A stretch of 64,000 nt of DNA from an uncultured Paracoccaceae bacterium (GTDB lineage Bacteria; Pseudomonadota; Alphaproteobacteria; Rhodobacterales; Rhodobacteraceae), in NCBI GenBank assembly GCA_947501555.1, contig CANMWG010000001.1, forward strand, positions 2,232,001 to 2,296,000. The letters are read 5' to 3'. Made by a program: the position numbers and the translations under genes. The notes under the pieces were generated by a model that was not told the DNA's origin, did no database searches, and saw only the letters and a list, made by a program, of their open reading frames with translations. Of this stretch, positions 17,394-26,791 are shown piece by piece (the stretch's first letter is position 1; the number at the start of each line of letters is the position of its first letter).

Positions 17394-19957
17394 CACTGAC
17401 CTGCACCACCTGCCCCTATTGTGGGGTTGGCTGCGGTGTTCTGGCCGGGGCCGATGGCACAATCAAGGGTGACCCCGCGCATCCTGCAAACTTTGGCAGG
17501 CTTTGTTCCAAAGGATCGGCCTTGGGTGAAACCATCGGGCTTGAGGGGCGGCTTTTATACCCCAAGATCATGGGCCAACGCGCATGCTGGAACGATGCGC
17601 TTGATCTGGTCGCACGCAAATTCTCCAATGCGGTCCGCGACTTTGGCCCGGATAGCGTGGCCTTCTATGGCTCCGGGCAGCTGCTGACTGAGGACTACTA
17701 CGTCGCCAACAAGCTGATGAAAGGCTACATCGGTTCAGCGAATATCGATACGAATTCAAGGCTTTGCATGGCCTCGTCCGTCGCGGGGCACAAACGCGCC
17801 TTTGGGACTGATACGGTTCCGGGGACCTACGAAGATTTGGAAGAGGCTGATCTGATCGTGTTGGTTGGATCAAATCTGGCGTGGTGCCACCCCGTTCTTT
17901 ATCAACGTATCGCCGCCGCTAAGGCCGCGCGCCCCACCATGCGGGTCGTTAATATTGACCCGCGCATTACGGCAACCTCGGACCTCGCCGACTTGCATCT
18001 GCAGATCAAAGCTGACGGCGATGTGGCACTCTTCAACGGATTGCTGACTTATCTGGCAGATGCAAAGAAGCTGGACGCCAGCTACATAGAAGAACATGTG
18101 AACGGCTGTGCGGAAGCCATCGCAGCTGCACGTCACAGCGAAGGGTCTGATACAGGGCTCACAGATGCAACGCTTCAACAGTTCTACCAGATGTGGGCCG
18201 GCACTGACAAAGTTGTCACGGTCTATTCCCAAGGGGTAAACCAATCCACCTCTGGCACTGATAAAGTAAACGCGATCATCAATTGTCATTTGGCCACAGG
18301 CCGGATCGGCAAGCCCGGCATGGGTCCGTTCAGCGCCACCGGCCAGCCCAACGCGATGGGCGGACGCGAGGTCGGTGGGCTCGCGAATATGTTGGCGGCA
18401 CATCTGGATATCGAGAACACAGAGCATCGGGACGCGTTGCAAGCGGCTTGGAACAGTCCCACGATGTGCACGACCGCTGGCCTGAAAGCTGTCGATCTTT
18501 TCAAGGCCTGCGCAGATGGCCACATCAAAGCGCTCTGGATCATGTCCACCAATCCCGCCGTCAGCCTGCCTGACGCGGATGGCGTGGCCGATGCAATCAG
18601 CAATGTGCCCTTCACGGTCGTCTCTGACATCATGGCGCAGACAGATTCCGGGGATTGCGCCACCATTCTACTACCCGCCGCAGGCTGGGGCGAAAAGAGC
18701 GGGACGGTCACAAATTCCGAACGCCGGGTCTCGCGTCAACGGGCCTTTCTGCCGGTACCCGGCGAGGCGCGGCCAGACTGGCAGATCATTTCCCAAGTGG
18801 CCCAGCGCATGGGCTTTGATGGCTTCAACTACGACAACCCCGAGGCGATTTTCAAGGAATATGCCGGATTGACGGCGCTCAGCCAACAATTTGGCAAAGA
18901 CCTCGATCTGACCGGCTTGGTTGATGCAGATTATGACACGCTCGCCCCGACACAGTGGCCAGTGGGCGGCACGGATCGGTTCTTTGCCAAGGGCGGTTTT
19001 TACCACGCTGACGGCAAGGCCAAGATGCTGCCATTGACCGCGCCTGTGCTGGAGCAAGGCACTTTCCGCCTGAACACGGGGCGCATTCGCGACCAATGGC
19101 ACACGATGACCCGCACCGGGAAATCCGCAAAACTTGGCGCGCATCTTGCCGAACCCTATGTGGAAATCCACCCGACTGACGCCGCCGATCTGGGTATTGG
19201 GCCTGCGGAGCTGATCCGCATTGATAACAAAGGTATTTTTCGTGCGCTGATCAGCGACAAGGTTGCGCCTCGTACGTTATTCGCCCCTCTGCACTGGACC
19301 CGCCAAAACAGCTCTTCCGGAACCGTCAATAGCGCTGTCACCGTAGGCGCAGATCCGTTTTCTGGCCAACCTGCTCTCAAATCAGCTGATGTGACAGCTG
19401 CGAAATTCAACGCCCTTTGGTATGGGTTCGCGGTAAGCGCCAACTCAATGCAGCCCACTCGGCCCTATCACGCCATCGCGAAAACCGCGACGGGCTGGCA
19501 GGCCGAATGCGCAGGCATGAAAACACCCAACGAGTGGGAGGCGGAGGCGCGCAGCATCACTGGAACCGTTACCGGTGATGCTGCGATCCTGCATGACGCT
19601 ACCACCGGCCAGACCCGCGTCGCGATTATCGAAAACGATCGGATCACAGCACTGTTCTTTGCCAGCCCCACCCCCGTCGTCGTCGCCCGCCCCCATGCGG
19701 CGGCACTCATCGGCCAAGAGGTCAGCAGCCTGAACGCACTCGCTGGCCGCGCCGCTGCCGATCAACCCGATCCGGGGCCAACCGTATGTGCCTGCTTCCA
19801 GGTTGGCGCGAATACGCTGCGCGATGCGGTGGTCGGCGGGGCCACAACGGTTGAGGCTTTGGGCGAAGCAACCTGTGCAGGCACCAATTGCGGGTCCTGC
19901 AAACCGGAACTGGCTGCCTTGATCAGCCAATTGCAATTGCCGGTGGCCGCAGAATGA
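17390..19957 (+). CDS. nasA: Assimilatory nitrate reductase catalytic subunit NasA
   Basis: An 855-residue molybdenum (bis-MGD) nitrate reductase, cytoplasmic because there is no Tat signal. The N-terminal 4Fe-4S ligands are Cys8, Cys11, Cys15 and Cys39; molybdopterin-binding segments such as YGSGQLLTEDYYVANK, GSNLAWCHPVLYQR and GQPNAMGGREVGGLAN follow; the C-terminal dinucleotide-binding domain is near 640-750. A BFD-like [2Fe-2S] domain closes the protein (CACFQ ... CAGTNCGSCKPEL), as in NasA-type enzymes that take electrons from NADH or ferredoxin partners. The start at 17390 overlaps the nirD stop. It directly supplies nitrite to NirBD. Confidence 0.95.
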   Translation: MTLTCTTCPYCGVGCGVLAGADGTIKGDPAHPANFGRLCSKGSALGETIGLEGRLLYPKIMGQRACWNDALDLVARKFSNAVRDFGPDSVAFYGSGQLLTEDYYVANKLMKGYIGSANIDTNSRLCMASSVAGHKRAFGTDTVPGTYEDLEEADLIVLVGSNLAWCHPVLYQRIAAAKAARPTMRVVNIDPRITATSDLADLHLQIKADGDVALFNGLLTYLADAKKLDASYIEEHVNGCAEAIAAARHSEGSDTGLTDATLQQFYQMWAGTDKVVTVYSQGVNQSTSGTDKVNAIINCHLATGRIGKPGMGPFSATGQPNAMGGREVGGLANMLAAHLDIENTEHRDALQAAWNSPTMCTTAGLKAVDLFKACADGHIKALWIMSTNPAVSLPDADGVADAISNVPFTVVSDIMAQTDSGDCATILLPAAGWGEKSGTVTNSERRVSRQRAFLPVPGEARPDWQIISQVAQRMGFDGFNYDNPEAIFKEYAGLTALSQQFGKDLDLTGLVDADYDTLAPTQWPVGGTDRFFAKGGFYHADGKAKMLPLTAPVLEQGTFRLNTGRIRDQWHTMTRTGKSAKLGAHLAEPYVEIHPTDAADLGIGPAELIRIDNKGIFRALISDKVAPRTLFAPLHWTRQNSSSGTVNSAVTVGADPFSGQPALKSADVTAAKFNALWYGFAVSANSMQPTRPYHAIAKTATGWQAECAGMKTPNEWEAEARSITGTVTGDAAILHDATTGQTRVAIIENDRITALFFASPTPVVVARPHAAALIGQEVSSLNALAGRAAADQPDPGPTVCACFQVGANTLRDAVVGGATTVEALGEATCAGTNCGSCKPELAALISQLQLPVAAE

Positions 19958-20907
19958 GCCTCTTGCCCTTTGTCCAAACCGTCGCCCGAGGCCAAGGGCG
20001 CGCGCGACCTCTGACGCAAGACGAAGCGTTTGAGGCCATGCAGGTGATGTTATCGGGAAAATTTGACCCCGAGGCATTGGGCGCTTTGCTGATGGTCTTG
20101 CGCGTGCGCGGCGAAACCGTTGATGAGATTGCCGGGTTCACGGCTGCGATGCGTGACCACTCGGGTGTCGAAATGACCGCTGATCTCGATTGGCCCAGCT
20201 ATGCCGCCGGGCGCAGCCGGGGCGCACCGCTGTTCTTGCTCTCAGCGTTGCTGGTCGCCCAAGCGGGCTATAATATCTGCCTGCATGGCTGGAATTCGCA
20301 TCAGCAGTCCCATGCGTCGGTGCGCGATGCGTTGGAACTGCTGGACATTCCCATCGGGGCCAATGCCGCGCCGATCACCTATCTACCGCTGGAAGACGTC
20401 GCGCCAAAGGCCTTTGACCTGTTGGCATTGCGCGACAAGCTGGGGCTGCGCTCTTGCATCAATACCGTGCTGCGGATGTGGAACCCGACACATGCCCCAG
20501 CGACGGTGCAGGGGGTGTTTCATCCCTCCTATCGCAGTTTACAGGCGCAGGCCGCCAAACGTCTGGGTCAAAAGGCACTGACTGTGATCAAGGGCGGCGG
20601 CGGCGAATTTGAACGCAACCCGGCCAAAGATATTCAGGTCTTCGGGCTCAAAGCCGGCACGCATCATCAGGAAACGGCGGGCCCGATCATCCAGGAAACC
20701 CGCAAACTGCACGAACCAGATCAGCCGGTGGACCTGATCCGCTTGTGGCGGGGACAGGACCAAGATGATTTTGCCGCCGCAACCGTGATCAGCACCGCAG
20801 GTCTGGCGTTATGGACGCTTGGGGCGGTGGACGGAATACGCGAAGCAGATGCGATGGCGGCGAACCTCTGGATCGGACGCAATGCACAGCAAAGGATTTC
20901 AGCATGA
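19954..20907 (+). CDS. Anthranilate phosphoribosyltransferase-like (TrpD2/YbiB) family protein
   Basis: A 317-residue member of the glycosyl transferase family 3 fold related to TrpD but of the TrpD2/YbiB branch. The fold-typical opening LTQDEAFEAMQVMLSGKFDPEALGA is present, while the PRPP-binding glycine loop of true TrpD (GTGGD) is missing; the corresponding place reads YAAGRSRGAPLF. E. coli YbiB of this branch is reported to bind nucleic acids rather than make tryptophan. Here it overlaps both nasA and cysG by 4 bp and so belongs firmly to the nitrate unit. What it does there is unknown. Confidence 0.82.
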   Translation: MSLLPFVQTVARGQGRARPLTQDEAFEAMQVMLSGKFDPEALGALLMVLRVRGETVDEIAGFTAAMRDHSGVEMTADLDWPSYAAGRSRGAPLFLLSALLVAQAGYNICLHGWNSHQQSHASVRDALELLDIPIGANAAPITYLPLEDVAPKAFDLLALRDKLGLRSCINTVLRMWNPTHAPATVQGVFHPSYRSLQAQAAKRLGQKALTVIKGGGGEFERNPAKDIQVFGLKAGTHHQETAGPIIQETRKLHEPDQPVDLIRLWRGQDQDDFAAATVISTAGLALWTLGAVDGIREADAMAANLWIGRNAQQRISA

Positions 20908-22292
20908 AGACGTTTCCCATGTTCCTGACCATGGCAGGCCGGCGGGTGGTTATTGCGGGTGGCGGTGAACAGGCGGCCCAGAAGTGCCGCCTGATACTGA
21001 AAACCCAAGCCGAAATTACCCTGCTTGCCCCCGCGTTGGACCCAGAGTTGGCCGATCTGCATGCGGCAGGTCGGATCAAATGGGATGACGGCGCGATCAC
21101 AGCAGCGCATTTCGCGCAGACCGCATTGGTCTTTATCGCCACCGGTTGCCCGGGGCTTGATGCAGCCTTGCATGCGCTTGCAAAAGTTGCAGGTGCGACC
21201 GTCAATGTCGTGGACCAGCCGCATCTTTGCGATGCGATCACCCCGTCTATCGTTGACCGCGACCCGGTTGTTGTAGCCATCGGCACGGAAGGCACCGCCC
21301 CGGTTCTGGCGCGCCAGATCAAGACCCGCATGGAAGAAGTGCTCGAACCTCGCTTGGGTGATCTGGCAGCGCTCGCCGGGCGTTTGCGGGACAGTGCCGC
21401 CCAACGGCTGCAGCCCCGCCAACGGCGCGATCTGTGGCGCTGGGTGTTTAACGGCCCGGCCCGCGAAACCCATGCGCGCGGTGCTGAACGTGATGCGGCC
21501 CAGATGATCAAAGACGCGATCCAAACTGGCGAATTTGGTGAAACAGGTCCAAGCCCGGTGGCACTTGTGGGCGCGGGACCTGGGTCAAAAGACCTGATTA
21601 CACTGCGCGGTGTGCAGCGGCTGCAAGAGGCCGATATCATCTTTTACGACCGGCTGATTGACCCCGAAATCCTTGAACTTGCGCGGCGGGATGCCGAGCG
21701 GGTTTACGTAGGCAAAGCCCCCGGTGCGCATAGCTGGCCGCAGGAAAAAATCTGCGGGCTGCTTGTTGCAGCGGCAAAACAAGGCAAACGGGTTGTACGG
21801 CTCAAATGCGGTGATCCAGGCATTTTCGCACGCGGTGCAGAAGAGGCCGACGCGCTGAACGCGGCGGGCATTCCTTACGAGGTTGTGCCCGGCGTCACAG
21901 CAGCCAGTGCGGCCTCTGCGGCGATGGGTGGGTTCCTGACCGAACGGGGGACCTGCGACACGCTGATCCTGACCACCGGCCGGTCAGAGAACGCCGCGGA
22001 CACGCCCGATTGGGTGGACCTGTTGCAAGAAGGAAGGCGGGTCGCGGTCTATATGGGCGTGGGCACCGCAGACCGGATTGAGACCATGTTATTGCAGGCC
22101 GGACTGGCGGATAAAATCGACGTGGACATCGTCGCAAACGCACAGCTTCCCACGCAAAAGATCACGTCCTGCAAGGCGCGCAACCTTCTGAAAGTACTCC
22201 GTGAAAACGACATCCAGAACCCGGCGATCCTGTTTCTTAGCCACCGGAAAACCGCAACCGCAGCACAGCCTGTCTTGCTGCAACAGGTCTAA
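20904..22292 (+). CDS. cysG: Sirohaem synthase CysG
   Basis: A 462-residue trifunctional enzyme making sirohaem for NirB. The N-terminal part (1-205) is the precorrin-2 dehydrogenase/ferrochelatase domain, opening with a Rossmann motif (VVIAGGGEQAAQK). The C-terminal part (about 213-455) is the uroporphyrinogen-III methyltransferase, with VALVGAGPGSKDLITLRG, LKCGDPGIFARGAEE and VPGVTAASAA. The start at 20904 has AAAGGA and overlaps the preceding stop. It is the last gene of the nas unit, since the next gene lies on the opposite strand. Confidence 0.94.
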   Translation: MKTFPMFLTMAGRRVVIAGGGEQAAQKCRLILKTQAEITLLAPALDPELADLHAAGRIKWDDGAITAAHFAQTALVFIATGCPGLDAALHALAKVAGATVNVVDQPHLCDAITPSIVDRDPVVVAIGTEGTAPVLARQIKTRMEEVLEPRLGDLAALAGRLRDSAAQRLQPRQRRDLWRWVFNGPARETHARGAERDAAQMIKDAIQTGEFGETGPSPVALVGAGPGSKDLITLRGVQRLQEADIIFYDRLIDPEILELARRDAERVYVGKAPGAHSWPQEKICGLLVAAAKQGKRVVRLKCGDPGIFARGAEEADALNAAGIPYEVVPGVTAASAASAAMGGFLTERGTCDTLILTTGRSENAADTPDWVDLLQEGRRVAVYMGVGTADRIETMLLQAGLADKIDVDIVANAQLPTQKITSCKARNLLKVLRENDIQNPAILFLSHRKTATAAQPVLLQQV

Positions 22293-22294
22293 AG

Positions 22295-22681
22295 CTAGCC
22301 CCCAAACAGGCTCGGTGCGGATGTGTTTTTGCGATTGAGCAGCTGACAGCGGTACTCTGCTTCGGCCTCTCGCGAGATCCGCGCGATCTCAGCATTGATG
22401 TCCGCCCGTGTGGCCAGACCGCCGCCGAAACTCTGCTGGCTATAGCGCCCCTCACCGGTAATCCGGCGTTCGGCGGAAAGGATCGCGTTATCCACATAAC
22501 GGTGGGCTGAGGCAGCGTTAGACCCATTCAGGCAGAGGTAAGTCAGGACGTGGATGCCATCTGCACTTTGATAGGAATGCTGACTGCGATCAGGGTAGGC
22601 CTGCGCGCTGAACCCGGATACATCGCAGGCAGAAAGTGCTGCGAATGCAATGAGGGCAACTGATTTCCGAATGGATGGCAT
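22295..22681 (-). CDS. Small uncharacterised lipoprotein
   Basis: A 128-residue protein with a lipoprotein signal: basic start (MPSIRKS), hydrophobic core and lipobox LSAC with the acylated Cys at about residue 19. The mature part begins with a short segment containing AQAYPDRS, then a mixed alpha-helical stretch with two further cysteines. It resembles in size, lipobox and the AYPDR motif another lipoprotein in this window (28157-28540), so the two look like divergent paralogues. AGGAG lies seven bases before the ATG. Function is unknown; it converges with cysG with only 2 bp between stops. Confidence 0.72.
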   Translation of the reverse strand: MPSIRKSVALIAFAALSACDVSGFSAQAYPDRSQHSYQSADGIHVLTYLCLNGSNAASAHRYVDNAILSAERRITGEGRYSQQSFGGGLATRADINAEIARISREAEAEYRCQLLNRKNTSAPSLFGG

Positions 22682-22745
22682 CTGATGTCTCCTGCTAATT
22701 CCAGCAAAGGGTTAACGTCAAAATAAGGCCAATTTTCGACGTAAA

Positions 22746-22776
22746 TACTGCGTACAGTGGCTGTACAGATGCAGTA
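22746..22776. repeat. Nested CTGTAC inverted repeat
   Basis: TACTGC (22746-22751) pairs with GCAGTA (22771-22776), and inside it GTACAG (22752-22757) pairs with CTGTAC (22761-22766). It lies in the region upstream of the lipoprotein gene at 22295-22681 and shares the ATCTGTAC core with elements at 10812-10841 and 51895-51939, so it may be a regulator site or a dispersed repeat. Confidence 0.6.
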
Positions 22777-22906
22777 CGTAACGGGTCCGATGGCAGGCGT
22801 CATGAATAGATGGACCAGGTTTCTTCTTCGACAGGCGCGCTCGACCTGTTGACCAGATCGGGAATGGAAAACGAGGACTTGCGGGATTGCCGGGGAGAAT
22901 CCTGGC

Positions 22907-23902
22907 CTAGATGTTAGATTTCAGCCAATCCCGTGGGTTGGTACCTTGGACGCGCAGGAACTCTCGGTTGAAGTTTGATTTGGTGTTGAATCCGCTGGCC
23001 AGCATGGCTTCGGTCACAGATTTACCCGCTTGCAACAATTCGCAAGCATGCTCGACCCGATGTTTGTTAATATAGCGCGATACGTTTTCACCCTTGCCCT
23101 TGTTGATCGCGCTTGAAAGCTGTTTCTCGGGCACAAGTAGCTTGCGGGCCAAACGTGCTAATGTCAGGTCGGGGTCGAGATAGGGTTGGTGGCTTGCAAT
23201 ATAAGCGTCAAGCTTGTCGACTATCGCCGCGTCCCGGGCCTTGTCTTCAACGGGGTAGTCGATCTGCGTGTCTGCGCTGCTTTGGCTTTCGATCGCGTGC
23301 GACAGGCCAAGCGCGCCGAGCACGAGCAAAGTGACCGAAGAAAACAAGCTGGGCAGCCAAAGCACCACATCCGCCCGACCCCCTGCGAGTTGGATCGCGA
23401 TGAAGACGTCACTAACCGCTGAAGCCACCAGTGCAACGGCAAGTGTCACCCAAACCAGCACCGCCATTCGCCCGTTTTCCAACCGGCTATGGGGCAAGCT
23501 ATCTTCGCCCCGCAAAAGTGCGATCCCAATCGCAAATCCGTAACCCGCAAACAGCACAGGGATCAGCGCATCCAAAAGCACAGGCCGTAGCGCGAGACAC
23601 ACCAAGGCTGCGACCGGACCAATCAGATGAAGAAGCACATCACTTTTGACGATGCGCCCTGCTGACGCCTGCCGAAAGGCGAGCCATGCCATGGCCGGGA
23701 TCGCTGTCGCAAGAAGCGGCTGTAAAACCCGCAGGCTGGACACCCCGTAATACTGCACCACCGCGATCAGCGCACTTTGCGCGGCACAGCATCCGATCAG
23801 CACCAAGAGTGCGCGGTCCGTCTGTCGCGTCAGCACGCGTTGCAAAAGAAAACCCAACAAAAAAAGGGCGATAATCATCGGTACTGGCAAGACAGGCATC
23901 AA
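22907..23902 (-). CDS. Membrane-anchored AraC-family transcriptional regulator
   Basis: A 331-residue two-part protein. Residues 1-205 form about seven hydrophobic segments with almost no loops, so it sits in the inner membrane. Residues 225-331 form a C-terminal AraC/XylS helix-turn-helix pair: SVTEAMLASGFNTKSNFNREFLR closes with GTNPRDWLKSNI, the usual family end. The layout suggests a sensor that perceives a membrane or periplasmic signal and binds DNA directly. It is divergent to an exported alpha/beta hydrolase gene (24038), and a nested dyad at 23951-23976 between them is a plausible operator. The signal is unknown. Confidence 0.85.
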   Translation of the reverse strand: MMPVLPVPMIIALFLLGFLLQRVLTRQTDRALLVLIGCCAAQSALIAVVQYYGVSSLRVLQPLLATAIPAMAWLAFRQASAGRIVKSDVLLHLIGPVAALVCLALRPVLLDALIPVLFAGYGFAIGIALLRGEDSLPHSRLENGRMAVLVWVTLAVALVASAVSDVFIAIQLAGGRADVVLWLPSLFSSVTLLVLGALGLSHAIESQSSADTQIDYPVEDKARDAAIVDKLDAYIASHQPYLDPDLTLARLARKLLVPEKQLSSAINKGKGENVSRYINKHRVEHACELLQAGKSVTEAMLASGFNTKSNFNREFLRVQGTNPRDWLKSNI

Positions 23903-23950
23903 TTTGGTTCCATTATCACGCGTTACCAGAGGTTCTAAATCCTGATTTGC

Positions 23951-23976
23951 ACGACCTTAAACCGGTTTCAGGTCGT
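23951..23976. promoter_or_regulatory. Nested dyad between the AraC-type gene and the hydrolase gene
   Basis: ACGACCT (23951-23957) is repeated inverted as AGGTCGT (23970-23976), and the centre contains the perfect palindrome AAACCGGTTT (23959-23968). It lies 49-74 bp from the regulator start and 62-87 bp from the hydrolase ATG, the expected place for an operator shared by divergent promoters. Confidence 0.5.
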
Positions 23977-24037
23977 ATGAAATTGCCCAAGTTGTTGAAT
24001 GGAGATGTCATTAATCAAATCAATGAAAGGTCTCGCC

Positions 24038-25060
24038 ATGAAACAATTGATCCTTGCCCTGACTCTGGTCGCATCTGCTGCCACTGAAGGCCTCGCCCAA
24101 GAAATCGGTCTGATGGAACGGACGATCATCGCCCCGCATCACGCGAAAGAAATGCAGATAGCCATTATGTACCCTGCCGCGGGTCAGACCCAGACCACCT
24201 TTGCCGAAAATGGCGTATTTTATGGTACGCCCGTTTTCCAGGACGCCTCTCCTGTTTCCGGCCAACACCCTGTTGTGGTCCTGTCCCACGGATGGGGCGG
24301 CAATTATGCCCGGATGGCTTGGTTGAGTGCTGGATTGGTATCGCGCGGCGCCATCGTCGTCGCTGTCAACCACCCCAACAGCTCGACCTTCGATCTGGAT
24401 TTTGAGACGGCCTTTGATCACTGGACCCGTGCCCAAGATATCTCGGTCGCGTTGGATCATGTGCTGCAGGATACTGCATTTACATCTGCAATTGATCCCA
24501 CGCGCATCTATGCCACGGGGTTTTCTTATGGGGGTTGGACCGCACTGTCATTGGCCGGCGTGCAAGGCAGCCGCCCGGGTTTCGCCAACTATTGTGTTGC
24601 TGCAGGTGCTGCATCACAGCTGTGCACAGAATTGGCCGCCAAGGGGATCGATATCAATGCAATCGACCAAACCCAATACGAGGGCTCCTACAAGGACCCA
24701 CGCATCAGCGCTGTTGCCGCCATAGATCCGGGGCTGACATGGGGTCTGGGCCCCGCGCATGTGCAGGACCTGACCGCACCGGTGTTGCTTATTGGGTTGG
24801 GCAATGGACCTGACCGGTTGCATGCCACGGACACCAGCCCGGCGGGCAGTAATTTTGAGGCGGTCGTTCCCCAAGCCTCGGTTCTGACTATCGCCCCTGC
24901 CATGCATTTTTCAGCACTTGGTCTGTGCAAACCTGCGGGTGAAGCCATCTTGCTGGAAGAAAAAGACGATCCGGTTTGCACAGACCCTGAAGGCACTGAT
25001 CGGAGGCTTGTTTTGGACGCGATGATTGATGCCATCGCCGGTCATTTTGATTTGAAATAA
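24038..25060 (+). CDS. Exported alpha/beta hydrolase (dienelactone hydrolase/PAF-acetylhydrolase-like)
   Basis: A 340-residue secreted hydrolase. The ATG at 24038 follows GAAAGG and opens a Sec signal (MKQLILALTLVASAATEGLAQ); an in-frame ATG at 23999 has no such signal. The oxyanion/HG region is LSHGWGGNYARM, and the nucleophile elbow GFSYGG (serine in G-x-S-x-G) is clear; an Asp near AAIDPG and a His in APAMHFSAL would complete the triad. Similar proteins are annotated as predicted dienelactone hydrolases, but the substrate is unknown. Probably controlled by the divergent AraC-type regulator. Confidence 0.85.
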   Translation: MKQLILALTLVASAATEGLAQEIGLMERTIIAPHHAKEMQIAIMYPAAGQTQTTFAENGVFYGTPVFQDASPVSGQHPVVVLSHGWGGNYARMAWLSAGLVSRGAIVVAVNHPNSSTFDLDFETAFDHWTRAQDISVALDHVLQDTAFTSAIDPTRIYATGFSYGGWTALSLAGVQGSRPGFANYCVAAGAASQLCTELAAKGIDINAIDQTQYEGSYKDPRISAVAAIDPGLTWGLGPAHVQDLTAPVLLIGLGNGPDRLHATDTSPAGSNFEAVVPQASVLTIAPAMHFSALGLCKPAGEAILLEEKDDPVCTDPEGTDRRLVLDAMIDAIAGHFDLK

Positions 25061-25253
25061 GTTGTCTGAACCGTCGTAGCGCGTGGCCCGAGCGACCAGG
25101 GCTCCGCGCCACGACATTCTTGTTCCAAGACAATCCAAATTGGCATGGTACCGGAAATGTCTCGGGATACAGTCATGGCAACAAACGAAAATCGGAGTAA
25201 TGGAACATCGAAGACGTCCAAGCTTAGGCCCCTATCGTTCATTTAGTATATCA

Positions 25254-25290
25254 GTATGACAGCCTAGCCATAGAATTTAGGCTGTCATAC
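25254..25290. repeat. 13-bp perfect inverted repeat between convergent genes
   Basis: GTATGACAGCCTA (25254-25266) and TAGGCTGTCATAC (25278-25290) form a perfect 13-bp stem with an 11-base loop. It lies between the hydrolase stop (25060) and the convergent epimerase stop (25316). No T-run follows, so it is either a bidirectional end-of-transcript hairpin or a small mobile repeat remnant. Confidence 0.6.
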
Positions 25291-25315
25291 AATGGGCGGC
25301 AATAGGTCTGTCGTC

Positions 25316-26788
25316 TCATGTCACCTGCGGCAAAGTTCCTCCAGTCATCTTGCGCAACGTCGGTGCCAGTGTTTCGTTCGCAAACACGAAACCGCTTTCC
25401 AGCAATCGCGCAGGCACCACCCGTTGCCCGCCTAGCATGGCTTCTCGCCCCAGGTCCCCCAGCGCCCCGGCCAGCAGCCATTGTGGGAACCGCAGCAAGA
25501 GCGGCCGGTTTAATGCCGCCGCTAGGTCCCGCGAGAACCTTTCGTTTTGCACAGGTTCTGGCGCCACCGCATTGACCGTACCAGAGAGGTTTCGCGTCGC
25601 CATGGTGAAGGCGATCACCCGGATCATGTCGTCATGTTCGATCCACGGCATCCACTGTCTGCCGTGCCCCATGATCCCGCCGCCCCCGAATTCAAACGGG
25701 GTCAGCAGCCTCGCCAGCATTCCCCCATCGACCCCCAAGACAAGCCCGATCCGCAAGATCACCACCCGAACGCCCTGGGCGCTGATGGGGAGTGTTTCTT
25801 GCTCCCAAGCCGCGCAGACGTCGTGCACGAAGGCGGGCTTTGCAGGGGCTTCTTCGGTCAAGGCGGTGTCGTCGCCATCGTCTTGCAACCCGTACCACCC
25901 CACCGCTGATCCGTTGATCAGGCATTCGGGTTTATGGGTCAGCCGTGCGATCAACGCGTGAAGGGCCTGCGTCATCTGGACCCGCGATCCGATGATCTTG
26001 GCCCGCTTCTTTGCCGTCCAAAGCCCACCTGCCACGGCATCCCCCGCGAGGTTGATGATCGCATCAAAGCGGTCGTCATCATCGATCAGATCAAGGCTTG
26101 TGATCACGCGCACCGGATGACGTAGCCCATCCGCCTTGCGCACATCGCGGGTCAGGACGGTCACGTGGTGGCGCGCGGTGACCAAGGCCTCAACCAACCG
26201 TGTGCCGATAAAGCCCGTCCCGCCGGTGATCAGGATGTGTTGGCGTGGTTTTAATGCCGCGACCAAGGCAGCCGGATCGCCCCGGCCCAGCCGATCACAG
26301 CGGGCCGCTGCCATCAGGTCACGCGCACTGAAGACCCCGACCCCGATGGCTGAGACGGTGGCCATGACGCTCCACCAGCCATAGCTGACGGGCATCAAGG
26401 CAGCGGGCAGAAAGGCCCATTCCCACAAAACCGGCGCAGCAAAGGCCAGGATCGCCCCGTAGTTCAGCGCCAGTAGAGTGTGAAGAACCCGCTCGGTCGC
26501 AGGCAGTTTGCGGGTCAGGTCCTCTTCCACGAAGTCCCACAGCGTGATCAACACCTCAACGGTCAAGATACTGGCCAGTATGACGGTGAAAATCCCGTGC
26601 GGTTCGATCCAGGCAAAGCAGATGAAGATCACCGCATAGAAGAAATTACGCACCCCGTGCAGCCGCAGTTCATGCTTTTGCGAGGCGCGCCAGGCCAGAC
26701 GTTCTGTCCCTTCATGATGCACGAGCATGTCGAATGCGCCCATGAAAACTTGCACTGAGATGAGGCTCCAGAGAATTGGGTTGTCCAT
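25316..26788 (-). CDS. TIGR01777-family SDR epimerase with N-terminal membrane domain
   Basis: A 490-residue fusion. Residues 1-165 hold about four hydrophobic helices resembling small membrane proteins; residues about 185-490 are an NAD-dependent epimerase/dehydratase-like domain (ILITGGTGFIGTRLVEAL) of the YfcH/TIGR01777 type, with INLAGDAVAGG, the SAVGWYG stretch and a C-terminal DUF1731-like part (LGDLGREAMLGGQRV). It follows the DUF4166 gene by 3 bp and shares its direction, so both should form an operon under the upstream palindromic operator at 27460-27483. Substrate unknown; YfcH relatives are often found near membrane-stress or carotenoid genes, which does not settle function here. 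Confidence 0.85.
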   Translation of the reverse strand: MDNPILWSLISVQVFMGAFDMLVHHEGTERLAWRASQKHELRLHGVRNFFYAVIFICFAWIEPHGIFTVILASILTVEVLITLWDFVEEDLTRKLPATERVLHTLLALNYGAILAFAAPVLWEWAFLPAALMPVSYGWWSVMATVSAIGVGVFSARDLMAAARCDRLGRGDPAALVAALKPRQHILITGGTGFIGTRLVEALVTARHHVTVLTRDVRKADGLRHPVRVITSLDLIDDDDRFDAIINLAGDAVAGGLWTAKKRAKIIGSRVQMTQALHALIARLTHKPECLINGSAVGWYGLQDDGDDTALTEEAPAKPAFVHDVCAAWEQETLPISAQGVRVVILRIGLVLGVDGGMLARLLTPFEFGGGGIMGHGRQWMPWIEHDDMIRVIAFTMATRNLSGTVNAVAPEPVQNERFSRDLAAALNRPLLLRFPQWLLAGALGDLGREAMLGGQRVVPARLLESGFVFANETLAPTLRKMTGGTLPQVT

Positions 26789-26791
26789 GGT

